Source: CAVVSD01 sp963757125 (GTDB lineage Bacteria; Actinomycetota; Thermoleophilia; Solirubrobacterales; Solirubrobacteraceae). From it: a DNA stretch of 64,000 nt. The DNA is taken from assembly GCA_963757125.1 (NCBI GenBank), contig CAVWQP010000002.1:248001-312000 (forward strand). Reading direction: 5' to 3'. Positions 1-8,637 of the stretch are shown piece after piece; the first letter of the stretch is position 1; the number at the start of each line of letters is the position of its first letter. The notes under the pieces were generated by a model, which was given only the letters and a program-made list of their open reading frames with translations, was not told the DNA's origin and searched no databases. Position numbers and translations under genes: made by a program.

Positions 1-1
1 C

Positions 2-193
2 CGCATCACCGAGCACAACTGCGCGATCCTCGCCGTCGCGCGGCGCCACGGGCACGCCTGCACGACGGAGCTGAGCTTCCTGCGCGAGGTCCTGCCCGGC
101 GCGACCGTCGAGCGCGTCTCGCACATCGTCAGCGGCGGCCACGCCTGCGTGTACGTCATCGTGCCGCCTTCGCCGTCCGCGGCCGCCGCCTAG
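2..193 (+). CDS. SufR-like Fe-S regulator, C-terminal fragment (5' end outside window)
   Basis: Only the last 63 codons are present, ending at a TAG. The visible part matches the C-terminal cluster-binding region of SufR-type winged-helix repressors of Fe-S assembly operons, in which four Cys are spaced Cx12Cx13Cx14C. Numbering from the first visible residue, Cys7, Cys20 and Cys49 are in register, but the third position (34) is Ala. The DNA-binding domain lies upstream of the window, so the family call rests on Cys spacing and local similarity. The Ala substitution means cluster ligation may differ from classical SufR, or another ligand may be used. It is convergent with uvsE and only five bases from it, with no obvious terminator. 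Confidence 0.6.
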   Translation, partial: RITEHNCAILAVARRHGHACTTELSFLREVLPGATVERVSHIVSGGHACVYVIVPPSPSAAAA

Positions 194-198
194 ACCCG

Positions 199-1113
199 TC
201 AGCCCACCCGGACGTCGCGCGCGGCGAGCTGCTCGCGCAGGCGCAGGAGCGCGAGGTCCTTCGCCTTCGCCTCGAGCATGACGTCGAGCTCCAGGCCGGC
301 GGCGGTGTCCACGACGAACCGCTCGAACCCGATCGGGTCGATCATGTCCGCGTGGGCGCGCAGCGGGGGCAGGACCCGGCGGCCCTTGCGCTCCTCGACG
401 GCGGTCCGCGGCGACGAGTAGTGGATCTTCGGCCGCACGCCCTGCGGCCACGTGCCGAGCGCGAGCTCGAGGGCCTCCCGATCGGGGATCCGATCCGGGT
501 CGTTGCAGTGGTGGTGCAGGATGTCCCAGACGACGGGGCGACCGATCCGCGACGACACCTCCAGCACGTCGCGCAGCCCGAACGTGCGGTCGTCGTTCTC
601 CACCACGAGCCGGGCGCGCGCGGCATCCGAGAGCAGCTCGAAGCCGTGCAGGAACCGGTCGATCGCAACGTCCTTGCCTCCCGCGCCGCCGCCGACGTGC
701 AGCACGACGACCGCGTCCGGCCCGAGCGCCATCCCGTCGAGCAGCTCCGCCTGCACCTCGAGCTCCTCGACGGCGAGGCGCTGCACGCGCTCGTCCTCGG
801 AGTTGAGCACCGTGTACTGGCCCGGGTGGGTCGACAGCCGGATCCCGAGCGACCGTGCCAGCGCGCCGACCACCGCGAGCTCCTCGGCGCAGTCCGCCGG
901 CTGGGAGCGGAACTGAGGGAGGTCGGGATGCGACGCGTACGGGGCGAGCCCGGTGACCATCCGGTACATGCGGATGTCCTGCGCGTCGCAGTAGCGCAGG
1001 ATCGCCTCGAGGCGCTCGAGCGACACCCGCAGGTGCGGCTCGGACTGCCACCGGCGCGCGTCGTGGGAGGGAAGGTCCTCGCCCAGCACCTTGACCGCGA
1101 ATCCGAGACGCAT
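199..1113 (-). CDS. uvsE: UV damage endonuclease UvsE/UvdE
   Basis: The 304-residue protein has the normal length of bacterial UV damage endonuclease. This TIM-barrel, metal-dependent enzyme nicks DNA 5' of cyclobutane dimers and 6-4 photoproducts and starts alternative excision repair. Family motifs are visible in order: STHPGQY, a VVLHVGG strand, VVENDD, DILHHHCN and a KIHYSS segment. The His, Asp and Glu residues in these motifs are the expected metal ligands. The start is the ATG giving MRLGFAV, the usual N-terminal strand of the barrel; an in-frame open stretch runs much further upstream but is non-coding by composition. It is divergent from the DHH-like gene across about 60 bases. A TAGCCG box eight bases before the start could serve as a near-leaderless -10. 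Confidence 0.9.
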   Translation of the reverse strand: MRLGFAVKVLGEDLPSHDARRWQSEPHLRVSLERLEAILRYCDAQDIRMYRMVTGLAPYASHPDLPQFRSQPADCAEELAVVGALARSLGIRLSTHPGQYTVLNSEDERVQRLAVEELEVQAELLDGMALGPDAVVVLHVGGGAGGKDVAIDRFLHGFELLSDAARARLVVENDDRTFGLRDVLEVSSRIGRPVVWDILHHHCNDPDRIPDREALELALGTWPQGVRPKIHYSSPRTAVEERKGRRVLPPLRAHADMIDPIGFERFVVDTAAGLELDVMLEAKAKDLALLRLREQLAARDVRVG

Positions 1114-1176
1114 GACCGGCGCGGCTACCCGTGATCCGGCGCGTGCAGGCGCCCGATTGCGGGCACCACTCGATCG

Positions 1177-1965
1177 GTGCTGGCCGACGTCGACGCAGAG
1201 CTCCATCTCGCCCGCGCCCGCATGGCGTTGCGCAACGCTGCGGCCGTCGTGGTCCATCCGGGTGCCGACGGCCTGGCCGCAGGCGCGATCGCGCTCGGCG
1301 CGCGCGGCGAGCGCGCCTCCGACGCGGTGATCGCCGAGACCGATCCGTTCGACGCGGCGACCCCGCTGCCCGACGGACCGCTCGCGATCCTCGACTGGGG
1401 CATCCGGGCGCTCGCCCGGCCGGCGCTGCTCGTCGATCACACGATGCCGGAGGTCGCGCCCCGCGACGACCAGGTCTTCCTCTCCGGCTACGGCGAGATC
1501 CCGGTGATCCCCACGGCGGTCCTCATGCGCCGGGTCGATCGCGAGGCTCCGCTGTGGCTCGCGGAGATCGGGATCGCGAAGGAGATCGGCGCCGAGCACG
1601 TCTCGGGTGACGTCCGTCAGCTGGCGGCGCTCGTCGACGCGCCGCGGCGGGTGCCGGGCGGGCCGGTGGCGACCGCGCTGGAGCTGCTCACGCGCCACGC
1701 CGAGGTCGTCGAGACGCTCGCCGACCACCGCGTCGCCGAGCTCGACGACGCGCGCCGCGCATGGAAGGCCGAGCTCGAGCGGGTGATCCGCATCGAGCCC
1801 GAGGAGTCCGGTGACGGCGCCGTCGTGCGCTTCGACAGCGAGTACGTGCTGGAGGACGTCGTCGCCCGCTCCTGGGCGCTGCGCCTGCCCGCCCGTCGGG
1901 TCGTCGCGATCCGCAACGGCAGCTACATCGCCGGCGACGGCCTGGCCCGGCGCGGAGGGGCGTAA
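1177..1965 (+). CDS. DHH/RecJ-like phosphoesterase family protein (degenerate motifs)
   Basis: The 262-residue soluble protein starts at GTG; an internal ATG at 1222 is an alternative. The N-terminal region has VVVHPGADGLAAGAIAL, close to DHH motif I (HxDxDGxxSG) of RecJ/NrnA-type phosphoesterases. LAILDWGI and LLVDHTMPE follow where later DHH motifs lie. The second His of the name motif is Thr and the first Asp is Gly, so metal binding is uncertain. The C-terminal half, from about residue 140, is helical and ends in a strand resembling a DHHA1-type nucleic-acid-binding domain. It lies between uvsE and the recombination nuclease genes, and 26 bases separate it from addB, which suggests a repair role. 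The family assignment is an inference from these motifs. Confidence 0.5.
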   Translation: MLADVDAELHLARARMALRNAAAVVVHPGADGLAAGAIALGARGERASDAVIAETDPFDAATPLPDGPLAILDWGIRALARPALLVDHTMPEVAPRDDQVFLSGYGEIPVIPTAVLMRRVDREAPLWLAEIGIAKEIGAEHVSGDVRQLAALVDAPRRVPGGPVATALELLTRHAEVVETLADHRVAELDDARRAWKAELERVIRIEPEESGDGAVVRFDSEYVLEDVVARSWALRLPARRVVAIRNGSYIAGDGLARRGGA

Positions 1966-1991
1966 CACCGACCGGCGCGTGCGCGACCCTG

Positions 1992-4910
1992 GTGGTCGTG
2001 CCACTGACGCTCGTCACCGGTCCCGCGAACGCCGAGAAGGCGCGCGTCGTGCTGGACGGCTACCGCGCGGCAGCCGACAAGGCGCCGCTGCTCGTGGTCC
2101 CGACCTACGCCGACGTCGTGCGCTACCGCCGCGAGCTGGCCGACGACGGGCTCGTCTTCGGCACGGCGATCGTGCGCTTCCGGCAGCTGGCGAGCGAGAT
2201 GGCGCGCCGCGGCGGCGTCCGCGGCCGGGGTCTCTCCCGGCTGCAGCGCGAGCGGGTCGCGGCGGCCGCGATCGCGGCCGCGCCGCTCGACGTCCTGCGC
2301 CGCTCCGCCGCCACCGCGGGGTTCCCGGCCGCGCTCGTCCGGCTCGCGAGCGAGCTCGAGCAGGGGCGCGTCGACCCGGCGCGGTTCACGAGCGCCCTGC
2401 GCATGTGGGCGACGGGCACCTCGCGCGCGGCCTACGCGGAGGAGCTCGCGGCGCTGTACTCCGGCTACCGCCGCGCGCTGGAGGCGACCGGGCGCACCGA
2501 CGACGACCTGCGCCTCGCGGCGGCCGTCGACGCACTGCGCGAGGACCCGGCGCGCTGGGCCGCCCGGCCCGTGTTCGTCTACGGGTTCGACGACCTGCGC
2601 CCGCTGCAGCGCGAGGCGCTCGCCGTGCTCGCCGCGACCGGCGCGGAGGTCACCGTCTCGCTGACGTTCGAGGCCGGCCGCTACGCGTTCGCCGGCCGCA
2701 CCGAGACGGTCGAGGCGCTGCGCCCGGTCGCCGACCGCGTCGTCGAGCTTCCCGCGATCCCCGACCACTACGCCTCGCCCGCGCTGCACCACCTGGAGCG
2801 GCGGCTGTTCGAGCCACCCGAGGACGGCGCGTTGTTCGACGCCGCCGCTCCGGAGCCCGGCGGTGCCATCACGCTCATGGAGGGCGGCGGGGAGCGCGCG
2901 GAGCTCGAGCTCGTCGCCGCCGAGGTGGCGCGGCTGATCCGGGAGGACGGCGTCGCGCCGGAGGAGATCGCGATCGTCGCGCGCGACGTCGCGGCCATCG
3001 CGCCGTCCCTGCGTCGCGTGTTCGCCGCCGCGGGCGTGCCGATCGCGCTCGAGCGACGTGCGGTCTTCGGGCACACGCCGCTCGGCGCCGGGCTCGTCGC
3101 CCTGCTTCGCTGCGCGCTGCTCGACGGCACCGCGGAGGACCTCCTGACCTGGCTGCGCACCCCCGGGCTCCTCCACGAGCCCGCGCTGGCCGACCGGCTC
3201 GAGGCGCGCGCCCGCCAGGAGGGTGCCCGCAGCGCCGCGGCCGCCCGCGAGCTGTGGGAGCGCGAGCGCTGGCCGCTCGACGCGATCGACCGCGTCGCTG
3301 CCGCGCACGAGCGCAGCCCGCGGGCGCTCATGGAGACGCTGTCGGCCGAGCTGGCGGCGCGGTTCGCCGCGCCGTACGCGCGGCAGGCCGCGATCCTCGA
3401 CGGCGCGCAGGCCGCTGACGCCCGCGTCCTGTCCGCCGGGCGCCGGGCACTCGGCGACCTCGCAGATCTCTCGGGCCTCGCGCCCGAGCCCGCCGAGCTC
3501 GCCCGTCTGCTGGAGGAGCTCGACATCGGCCTGCGCGACGAGCCGCGCGCCGGTGCGGTGACGGTCAGCGAGCCGCTGTCGCTGCGCGCGCGACGGGTGC
3601 GCGCGCTGGTCCTGTGCGGCATGCAGGAGAACCGCTTCCCCAAGCCGGCGCGACCCGAGCCGTTCCTCGGCGACGCCGAGCGCCGCGAGCTCGCCGCCGC
3701 CTCCGGCCTGGTCCTGCGCCGCCACGAGGAGACGCTCGATGCCGAGCGCTTCCTCCTCTACACCACGGTCTCACGCCCGGAGGAGCGCCTCGTCCTCGCG
3801 TGGCACGACGCGGGGGACGACGGGGAGCCGGCCGTGCGGTCCCTGTTCGTCGACGACGTCGCCTCGCTCTTCGGACCGCACCTGTGGGAGCAGCGCCGAC
3901 GGCGGGGGCTCGGCCAGGTCGGATGGGTCGAGGCGCCGTCCGATCCCGAGCGCCGGCGCGGCGACGCGGTCGCCGGCCCGCGCCACCGGGAGGCGCCTCC
4001 CTCCTCACTGCGCCATCCCGAGGTGCTCGCGTCGATCGGCGGGCGGACCGCGTGGTCGGTCAGCGACATCGAGGCGTACGCCGGCTGCCCGGTGAAGTGG
4101 CTCGTCGACCGCAGGCTGCGGCTGGGGACGCTGGAGCCCGACGACGAGACGCTCCTGCGCGGCGCCGCGGCCCACGCGGCCCTGGAGCGCGCGCTGCGCC
4201 GCCTCGTCCGCGAGAACGGCAGCACGGTCCTCAGCCCGGACCGCCTGCCGCAGGCGCGCGAGGCCGTCGAGGAGGCGCTCGAGGGGCTCGCCGGGCGCAT
4301 CCGGCTGTCGACCGACTCACGCCGCGTACGCGCGCTCGCCCGGCGGCTGGAGGTCGACCTGCTGCGCTACGTCGAGTACGCGGCGCACGCCGGCAGCTCG
4401 CACGTGCCGACGCACTTCGAGGTCTCCTTCGGCGGTCCCAAGGACGATCTCGGCCCGCTGCGCCTGTCCGCCGACGTCGCGGTCGCGGGGCGGATCGACC
4501 GCATCGACGTCGCGCCCGGCGGCCGCGACGCGCTCGTGTACGACTACAAGGGCCGCACGACGACCGACGGCTCGCACTGGGTCGACGAGCGCAAGTGGCA
4601 GGTCGCGCTCTACCTCATCGCCGTGCGCGAGCTGCTCGAGCTGCAGCCGGCCGGCGGGCTGTACCAGCCGCTCGGCTCGCGCGACCTGCGTCCCCGCGGC
4701 GCGCTGCTGGAGGACGCGGATCCCGGCCTGGACGTCGTCGGCCGCGACCGGCGCGACGCGGAGGGGATGGACACGCTGGTCGACGACGTCGTCGCGCAGG
4801 TGCTCGAGGCCGTCTCCGAGCTGCGGGCTGGTCGGCTCCGGCCGCGCCCGGCGACCTGCGCCTACGGCGGCGGCTGCTCGTATCCCATGATCTGCCGGAG
4901 CGAGGCGTGA
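1992..4910 (+). CDS. addB: AddB-like (AdnAB/AddAB-type) helicase-nuclease subunit with PD-(D/E)XK domain
   Basis: The 972-residue protein is one half of a RecBCD-like double-strand-break end-processing machine. The N-terminal Walker A position reads GPANAEKA, without the normal GKT, so the motor half is probably inactive, as is usual in AddB. A RecB-type PD-(D/E)XK nuclease lies at the C-terminus: GRIDRID at about 833, VYDYKGR at about 850 and a following QVALYL helix. An Fe-S staple is visible as Cys699, then Cys956, Cys962 and Cys968 after the nuclease core. Translation can begin at GTG 1992 or at GTG 1998 two codons later. Its stop overlaps the GTG of the helicase gene in a GTGA, so the two subunits are translationally coupled. 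Confidence 0.82.
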   Translation: MVVPLTLVTGPANAEKARVVLDGYRAAADKAPLLVVPTYADVVRYRRELADDGLVFGTAIVRFRQLASEMARRGGVRGRGLSRLQRERVAAAAIAAAPLDVLRRSAATAGFPAALVRLASELEQGRVDPARFTSALRMWATGTSRAAYAEELAALYSGYRRALEATGRTDDDLRLAAAVDALREDPARWAARPVFVYGFDDLRPLQREALAVLAATGAEVTVSLTFEAGRYAFAGRTETVEALRPVADRVVELPAIPDHYASPALHHLERRLFEPPEDGALFDAAAPEPGGAITLMEGGGERAELELVAAEVARLIREDGVAPEEIAIVARDVAAIAPSLRRVFAAAGVPIALERRAVFGHTPLGAGLVALLRCALLDGTAEDLLTWLRTPGLLHEPALADRLEARARQEGARSAAAARELWERERWPLDAIDRVAAAHERSPRALMETLSAELAARFAAPYARQAAILDGAQAADARVLSAGRRALGDLADLSGLAPEPAELARLLEELDIGLRDEPRAGAVTVSEPLSLRARRVRALVLCGMQENRFPKPARPEPFLGDAERRELAAASGLVLRRHEETLDAERFLLYTTVSRPEERLVLAWHDAGDDGEPAVRSLFVDDVASLFGPHLWEQRRRRGLGQVGWVEAPSDPERRRGDAVAGPRHREAPPSSLRHPEVLASIGGRTAWSVSDIEAYAGCPVKWLVDRRLRLGTLEPDDETLLRGAAAHAALERALRRLVRENGSTVLSPDRLPQAREAVEEALEGLAGRIRLSTDSRRVRALARRLEVDLLRYVEYAAHAGSSHVPTHFEVSFGGPKDDLGPLRLSADVAVAGRIDRIDVAPGGRDALVYDYKGRTTTDGSHWVDERKWQVALYLIAVRELLELQPAGGLYQPLGSRDLRPRGALLEDADPGLDVVGRDRRDAEGMDTLVDDVVAQVLEAVSELRAGRLRPRPATCAYGGGCSYPMICRSEA

Positions 4911-7900
4911 GGTCGTTCACCGAGGAGCAGGCGGGTGCGGTCGCGCGGCGCGAGGGCCCGCTCCTGCTCGCGGCGGGCGCCGGCAGCGGGAAGACGTCGG
5001 TGCTCGTGGAGCGCTTCGTGCGGTCCGTGCTCGACGACGGCCTGCGCCCCGGGCAGATCCTGGCCATCACGTTCACCGAGAAGGCGGCCGGCGAGCTGCG
5101 CTCGCGCGTGCGGGCCCGCTTCCTGGCGCTCGGCGAGCGCGAGGCGGCGCGGGAGACCGAGAGCGCCTGGATCGGCACGATCCACGGCTTCTGCACCCGC
5201 GTCCTGCGCGGCCACGCGGTGGCCGCCGGGCTGGACCCGGCGTTCGTGGTGCTCGACGACACGATCGCCCGCGAGCTGCGCGCGACGGCGTGGCGGCGCG
5301 CGTACGCGACCTGGATCGACGACGGCGGAGATGCAGCCGTCGACGTCGCGGCCGCGTATGGGGTGGACCGGCTGGAGGAGGCGATCGGCGAGGTCCACGA
5401 CGCGCTGCGCAGCGCCGGCTCCACCATCCCGGCCCTGCCGCCGATCCCGCCGGTCGCGCCCGTCGCCGAGGCGCGCGCCGCCGTGCAGCGCGCGATCCCG
5501 GCCGTGCAGGCCGAGCTCGCGGCCGCCAAGCCGGGCGCGCGGGTCGCCACCGCACAGGAGGCCGTGCTCGCCGGCCGCACGTTCCCGACCTACAAGATGG
5601 ACGCGCTGTGCGGGCCCGGCTGCACCGCGTACCGCGACGCGGTCGACCGGCTCGCGACTGCCGAGCGCGACGAGCGGGCCGCCGGCGTGGCTGCGCAGCT
5701 CGCGAGCCTGCTGACGGCCTACGCGACCGCCTTCGCCGACGCGAAGACGGGCCGGGCCGGGCTGGACTTCGACGACCTGCAGCTCCAGGCGCGCGACCTG
5801 CTGCGCGACGACGCGGCGCTTCGGGCGTCCTACGCGGACCGGTTCGCGCGGGTCATGGTCGACGAGTTCCAGGACACGAACCCGCTCCAGCTCGAGCTGG
5901 TCGACCTCCTGGCGCCGGACGGCGCGTTCGTCGTCGGGGACGAGCAGCAGTCGATCTACGGCTTCCGGCACGCGGACGTCGAGGTCTTCCGCGGCCGTCG
6001 TGCGGCGCTCGGCGAGCGCGGCGCGACCGCGACGCTGCAGACGAACTTCCGCTCGCGGCCGGAGATCCTCGCGGCGGTGAACGCCGCGTTCGCCCCGCGC
6101 TTCGCCGGCGGGTTCATGGCGCTGCGTCCCGGGCGGGTCCCGGGGCCGTCGACCGGGCCGGCCGTGGAGCTCCTGCTCACCGACACGGACGGGTGGGACG
6201 ACGTCGACCTCGGCGGCCTGCCGCCCGCGCAGGCCTGGCGCCACGCGGAGGCGCGGCTGCTCGCCCAGCGCGTCGCCGAGCTCGTCGAGAGCGGCGCAGC
6301 CGCGCCGGAGGACGTGGTCGTGCTCCTGCGCGCCGTCGGCTCGCTGCCGGTCTTCGAGCGCGCGCTGCAGGACGTCGGCCTGCCGACGCTGGCGGTCGGC
6401 GGTCGCGGGTACTGGGGCCGCCAGGTCGTGCGCGACCTGTGCGGATGGCTGGCGATCCTCGCCAACCCGCGCGACGAGATCGCGCTCTACGGCGTCCTGG
6501 CCTCGCCGCTGGTCGGGGCGTCAACGGACGCCCTGGCGCTGGTGGGGGAGACCGGCCCGGCCCGTCAGGGGCACGCGTGGCAGGCGATCGCGGAGGCGTT
6601 CCTCACGGAGGAGGGCAGCGACCTGACCCGCCGGCTCGGACCCGACGACCGCGAGCGGCTCCGCGCGTTCGCCGTGCGCTTCCAGGCCGAGCGCGCCGTC
6701 GCGTCGCGCCTGGGTCTGGACGAGCTCATCGAGCGGATCGTCGCGGCCGCCGACTACGACCTGCACGTGCTCTCGCTGCCCAACGGCGAGCGGCGTCTTG
6801 CCAACGTGCACAAGCTCCAGCGGCTGGCCGCCGACCACGAGCGCGAGCACGGCCGCGACGTCCGGGCGTTCGTCGACCTCGCGAACGCCGAGCTGGAGGC
6901 GGAGGCGCGCGAGGCCGACGCCCCCGTCGAGCTCGGGGACCTCCGCGCGGTGCGCCTCATGACCATCCACGCGGCCAAGGGCCTGGAGTTCGGGGTCGTC
7001 TGCGTCGCCGATCTCGGGCGCCGGGTCCCCGCCGACACGGACGACCTGCTCGTCGCCGACGGCCAGGTCGGGCTGCGGCTCGTCGGGCTCGACGGCTCCA
7101 GCGAGCAGTCGCTCGCGTACCCCGCGCTGCGCGAGCGCGCCATGGCGGCGGCGTCGGCCGAGGAGTCGCGGATCGCGTACGTCGCGCTGACGCGCGCGCA
7201 GGACCGCCTCATCGTCAGTGGGTCGCTCCCCGTCGCGAAGTGGCCCGACGCGACCGCGCAGACGGCGCCGCCGATCGCCTGGCTCGCGCCCGCCCTCGTG
7301 CCGGGGATCGACGCCGGGATCCCGGAGGAGCCGGTCCGCGAGGTCGCGTGGACGACGCCAGGGGGCGAGGAGCTGCGCGTCCGCGCGACGGTCAGCACGC
7401 CCGGAGCGATCGGCACGGCGCTGCGCCGCCCCGCGCCCGCGGGCGCGACCGAGGACCTGCCGGTGATCCATCCCCCGGTGCTCGGGGACCCGGGCGCGCT
7501 CGGGCTCGCCGCCCCGGGCCCGCCGCCGACGCTGTCCTACAGCGCGCTGCGCGCGTGGAAGGAGTGCGGCTACCGCTTCTACCTCGAGCGCGTGCTCGGC
7601 CTGCCGCGGGAGCCCGCGCCGCCACCGCCGCCGGACGTCGAGCTGCCCGTGCCGGCCGGCGGCATCGACCTCATGATGCGCGGCTCGCTCGTGCACGAGC
7701 TGCTCGAGGAGCTCGACCTCGCCACCGGCGGGCCGTGGGCGGAGGGCGGCGACCCCGACGAGCGCCTGGCCCGGGTGCACGAGGTCGCCGCACGACACGA
7801 CCTGGAGCTCACGGGGGAGGAGGCCGACGACCTCGACGCGCTCGTGGAGGTCGTCGCGCGCGGTGAGCTGCGGGCGCGCCTGGCTGCCGCGACGCGCGTC

Positions 7901-8380
7901 CAGCGCGAGTACGGGTTCGCGTTCCCGCTCGGGGGTGGGTGGGACGTTGTCACGATGAACGGGTTCGTGGACATCCTGGCCGAGGAGGCCGACGGGGGCG
8001 CGCTCCTCGTCGACTACAAGTCCGACCGCCTGGAGCCGGGAGCCGATCTCGAGGCCTACGTCGAGGACGGCTACGCGGTCCAGCGGCGGCTCTACGCGCT
8101 TGCCGCCCTGCGCGCCGGAGCCCCGCGGGTCGAGGTCGTCTACGCGCTGCTCGACCGGCCTGCCGAGCCGGTGCGGAGCACCTACACGGCCGAGGACGTG
8201 CCGACGCTGGAGCGCGATCTGCTCGACCTCGCGGCCGGCCCGCTCGGCGGCGACTACCGCGTCAGCCCGGCGCCGCACCGCGAGCTCTGCGCGACGTGCC
8301 CGGGGCGGCGGGCCATGTGCTCGTGGCCGGAGGAGATGACCCTGCGCGAGACTCCAGGTGTTTTGTTGCAGAAGCAATGA
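4907..8380 (+). CDS. addA: AddA-like UvrD/RecB family helicase-nuclease
   Basis: The 1157-residue protein carries all superfamily 1A helicase motifs: Walker A AAGAGSGKTS near residue 23, VMVDEFQD near 316, GDEQQSIYGFR near 342, TIHAAKGLEF near 685 and YVALTRAQDR near 758. A C-terminal RecB-type nuclease follows, with LLVDYKSDR near 1035 and a QRRLYALA helix. It should be the translocating motor and second nuclease of the dimer, acting at double-strand ends before RecA loading. Unlike classical AddA, it also has its own Cys set (887, then 1128, 1131 and 1138), which looks like a second Fe-S staple. The GTG start overlaps the addB stop. The upstream in-frame open stretch lies over addB and is not coding. 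Confidence 0.88.
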   Translation: MRSFTEEQAGAVARREGPLLLAAGAGSGKTSVLVERFVRSVLDDGLRPGQILAITFTEKAAGELRSRVRARFLALGEREAARETESAWIGTIHGFCTRVLRGHAVAAGLDPAFVVLDDTIARELRATAWRRAYATWIDDGGDAAVDVAAAYGVDRLEEAIGEVHDALRSAGSTIPALPPIPPVAPVAEARAAVQRAIPAVQAELAAAKPGARVATAQEAVLAGRTFPTYKMDALCGPGCTAYRDAVDRLATAERDERAAGVAAQLASLLTAYATAFADAKTGRAGLDFDDLQLQARDLLRDDAALRASYADRFARVMVDEFQDTNPLQLELVDLLAPDGAFVVGDEQQSIYGFRHADVEVFRGRRAALGERGATATLQTNFRSRPEILAAVNAAFAPRFAGGFMALRPGRVPGPSTGPAVELLLTDTDGWDDVDLGGLPPAQAWRHAEARLLAQRVAELVESGAAAPEDVVVLLRAVGSLPVFERALQDVGLPTLAVGGRGYWGRQVVRDLCGWLAILANPRDEIALYGVLASPLVGASTDALALVGETGPARQGHAWQAIAEAFLTEEGSDLTRRLGPDDRERLRAFAVRFQAERAVASRLGLDELIERIVAAADYDLHVLSLPNGERRLANVHKLQRLAADHEREHGRDVRAFVDLANAELEAEAREADAPVELGDLRAVRLMTIHAAKGLEFGVVCVADLGRRVPADTDDLLVADGQVGLRLVGLDGSSEQSLAYPALRERAMAAASAEESRIAYVALTRAQDRLIVSGSLPVAKWPDATAQTAPPIAWLAPALVPGIDAGIPEEPVREVAWTTPGGEELRVRATVSTPGAIGTALRRPAPAGATEDLPVIHPPVLGDPGALGLAAPGPPPTLSYSALRAWKECGYRFYLERVLGLPREPAPPPPPDVELPVPAGGIDLMMRGSLVHELLEELDLATGGPWAEGGDPDERLARVHEVAARHDLELTGEEADDLDALVEVVARGELRARLAAATRVQREYGFAFPLGGGWDVVTMNGFVDILAEEADGGALLVDYKSDRLEPGADLEAYVEDGYAVQRRLYALAALRAGAPRVEVVYALLDRPAEPVRSTYTAEDVPTLERDLLDLAAGPLGGDYRVSPAPHRELCATCPGRRAMCSWPEEMTLRETPGVLLQKQ

Positions 8381-8391
8381 AGTGATACGGT
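8363..8391 (+). promoter_or_regulatory. Sigma70-type promoter at the 3' end of addA
   Basis: A -35 box TTGTTG (8363-8368) and a -10 box TACGGT (8386-8391) are separated by exactly 17 bases. They stand out because the surrounding sequence is AT-richer than the rest of the window. The predicted transcript would begin near 8398 and read into the short open frame at 8428, which has a GAAAGG ribosome-binding site. Confidence 0.45.
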
Positions 8392-8427
8392 TGCGCGTGC
8401 ATCGATCAGCGCCCGAAAGGTCCCGCC

Positions 8428-8634
8428 ATGCATCGCAGCCGCCTCTCACGCATCGTCGTCCGCCGCCCCGGTGCCCCCGGCGCGGCGCTCGGCCCTGCGC
8501 CCGCGCGATGCGCCGAGGACAGGCGTGATCGGACAGCGCGTGCCGCAGACGTCGTGTGGCGCCTCCCCCGCGCCGCCGAGCGGCGAGCTGAGACGGATGC
8601 TCAGCTCGCCGACCGGCGCGTGGTCACGCCGTAG
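8428..8634 (+). CDS. Possible 68-residue basic small protein
   Basis: This is a short open frame beginning with an ATG seven bases after a GAAAGG Shine-Dalgarno match, and downstream of a good promoter. The product is rich in Arg, Ala and Pro, with no recognisable domain, signal peptide or membrane segment. Composition alone cannot separate it from chance in DNA this GC-rich. It ends four bases before the convergent YihY gene. It could instead be the untranslated leader of an RNA. The promoter and ribosome-binding site are the only real support. Confidence 0.3.
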   Translation: MHRSRLSRIVVRRPGAPGAALGPAPARCAEDRRDRTARAADVVWRLPRAAERRAETDAQLADRRVVTP

Positions 8635-8637
8635 CGC

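Noticed and set aside
1114..2004. N-terminal extension of uvsE on the minus strand
   Set aside because: It lies antisense to the DHH-like gene and is not UvsE-like; the true N-terminus MRLGFAV starts at 1113.
1923..3725. Long open frame antisense to addB
   Set aside because: Composition is shadow-like (Arg/Gly/Ala-rich) and no motif is visible, while the sense strand has clear nuclease features.
3614..4906. N-terminal extension of the AddA-like gene
   Set aside because: The stretch overlaps addB in another frame and reads as Arg/Pro-rich nonsense; the GTG at 4907 directly precedes the helicase domain.
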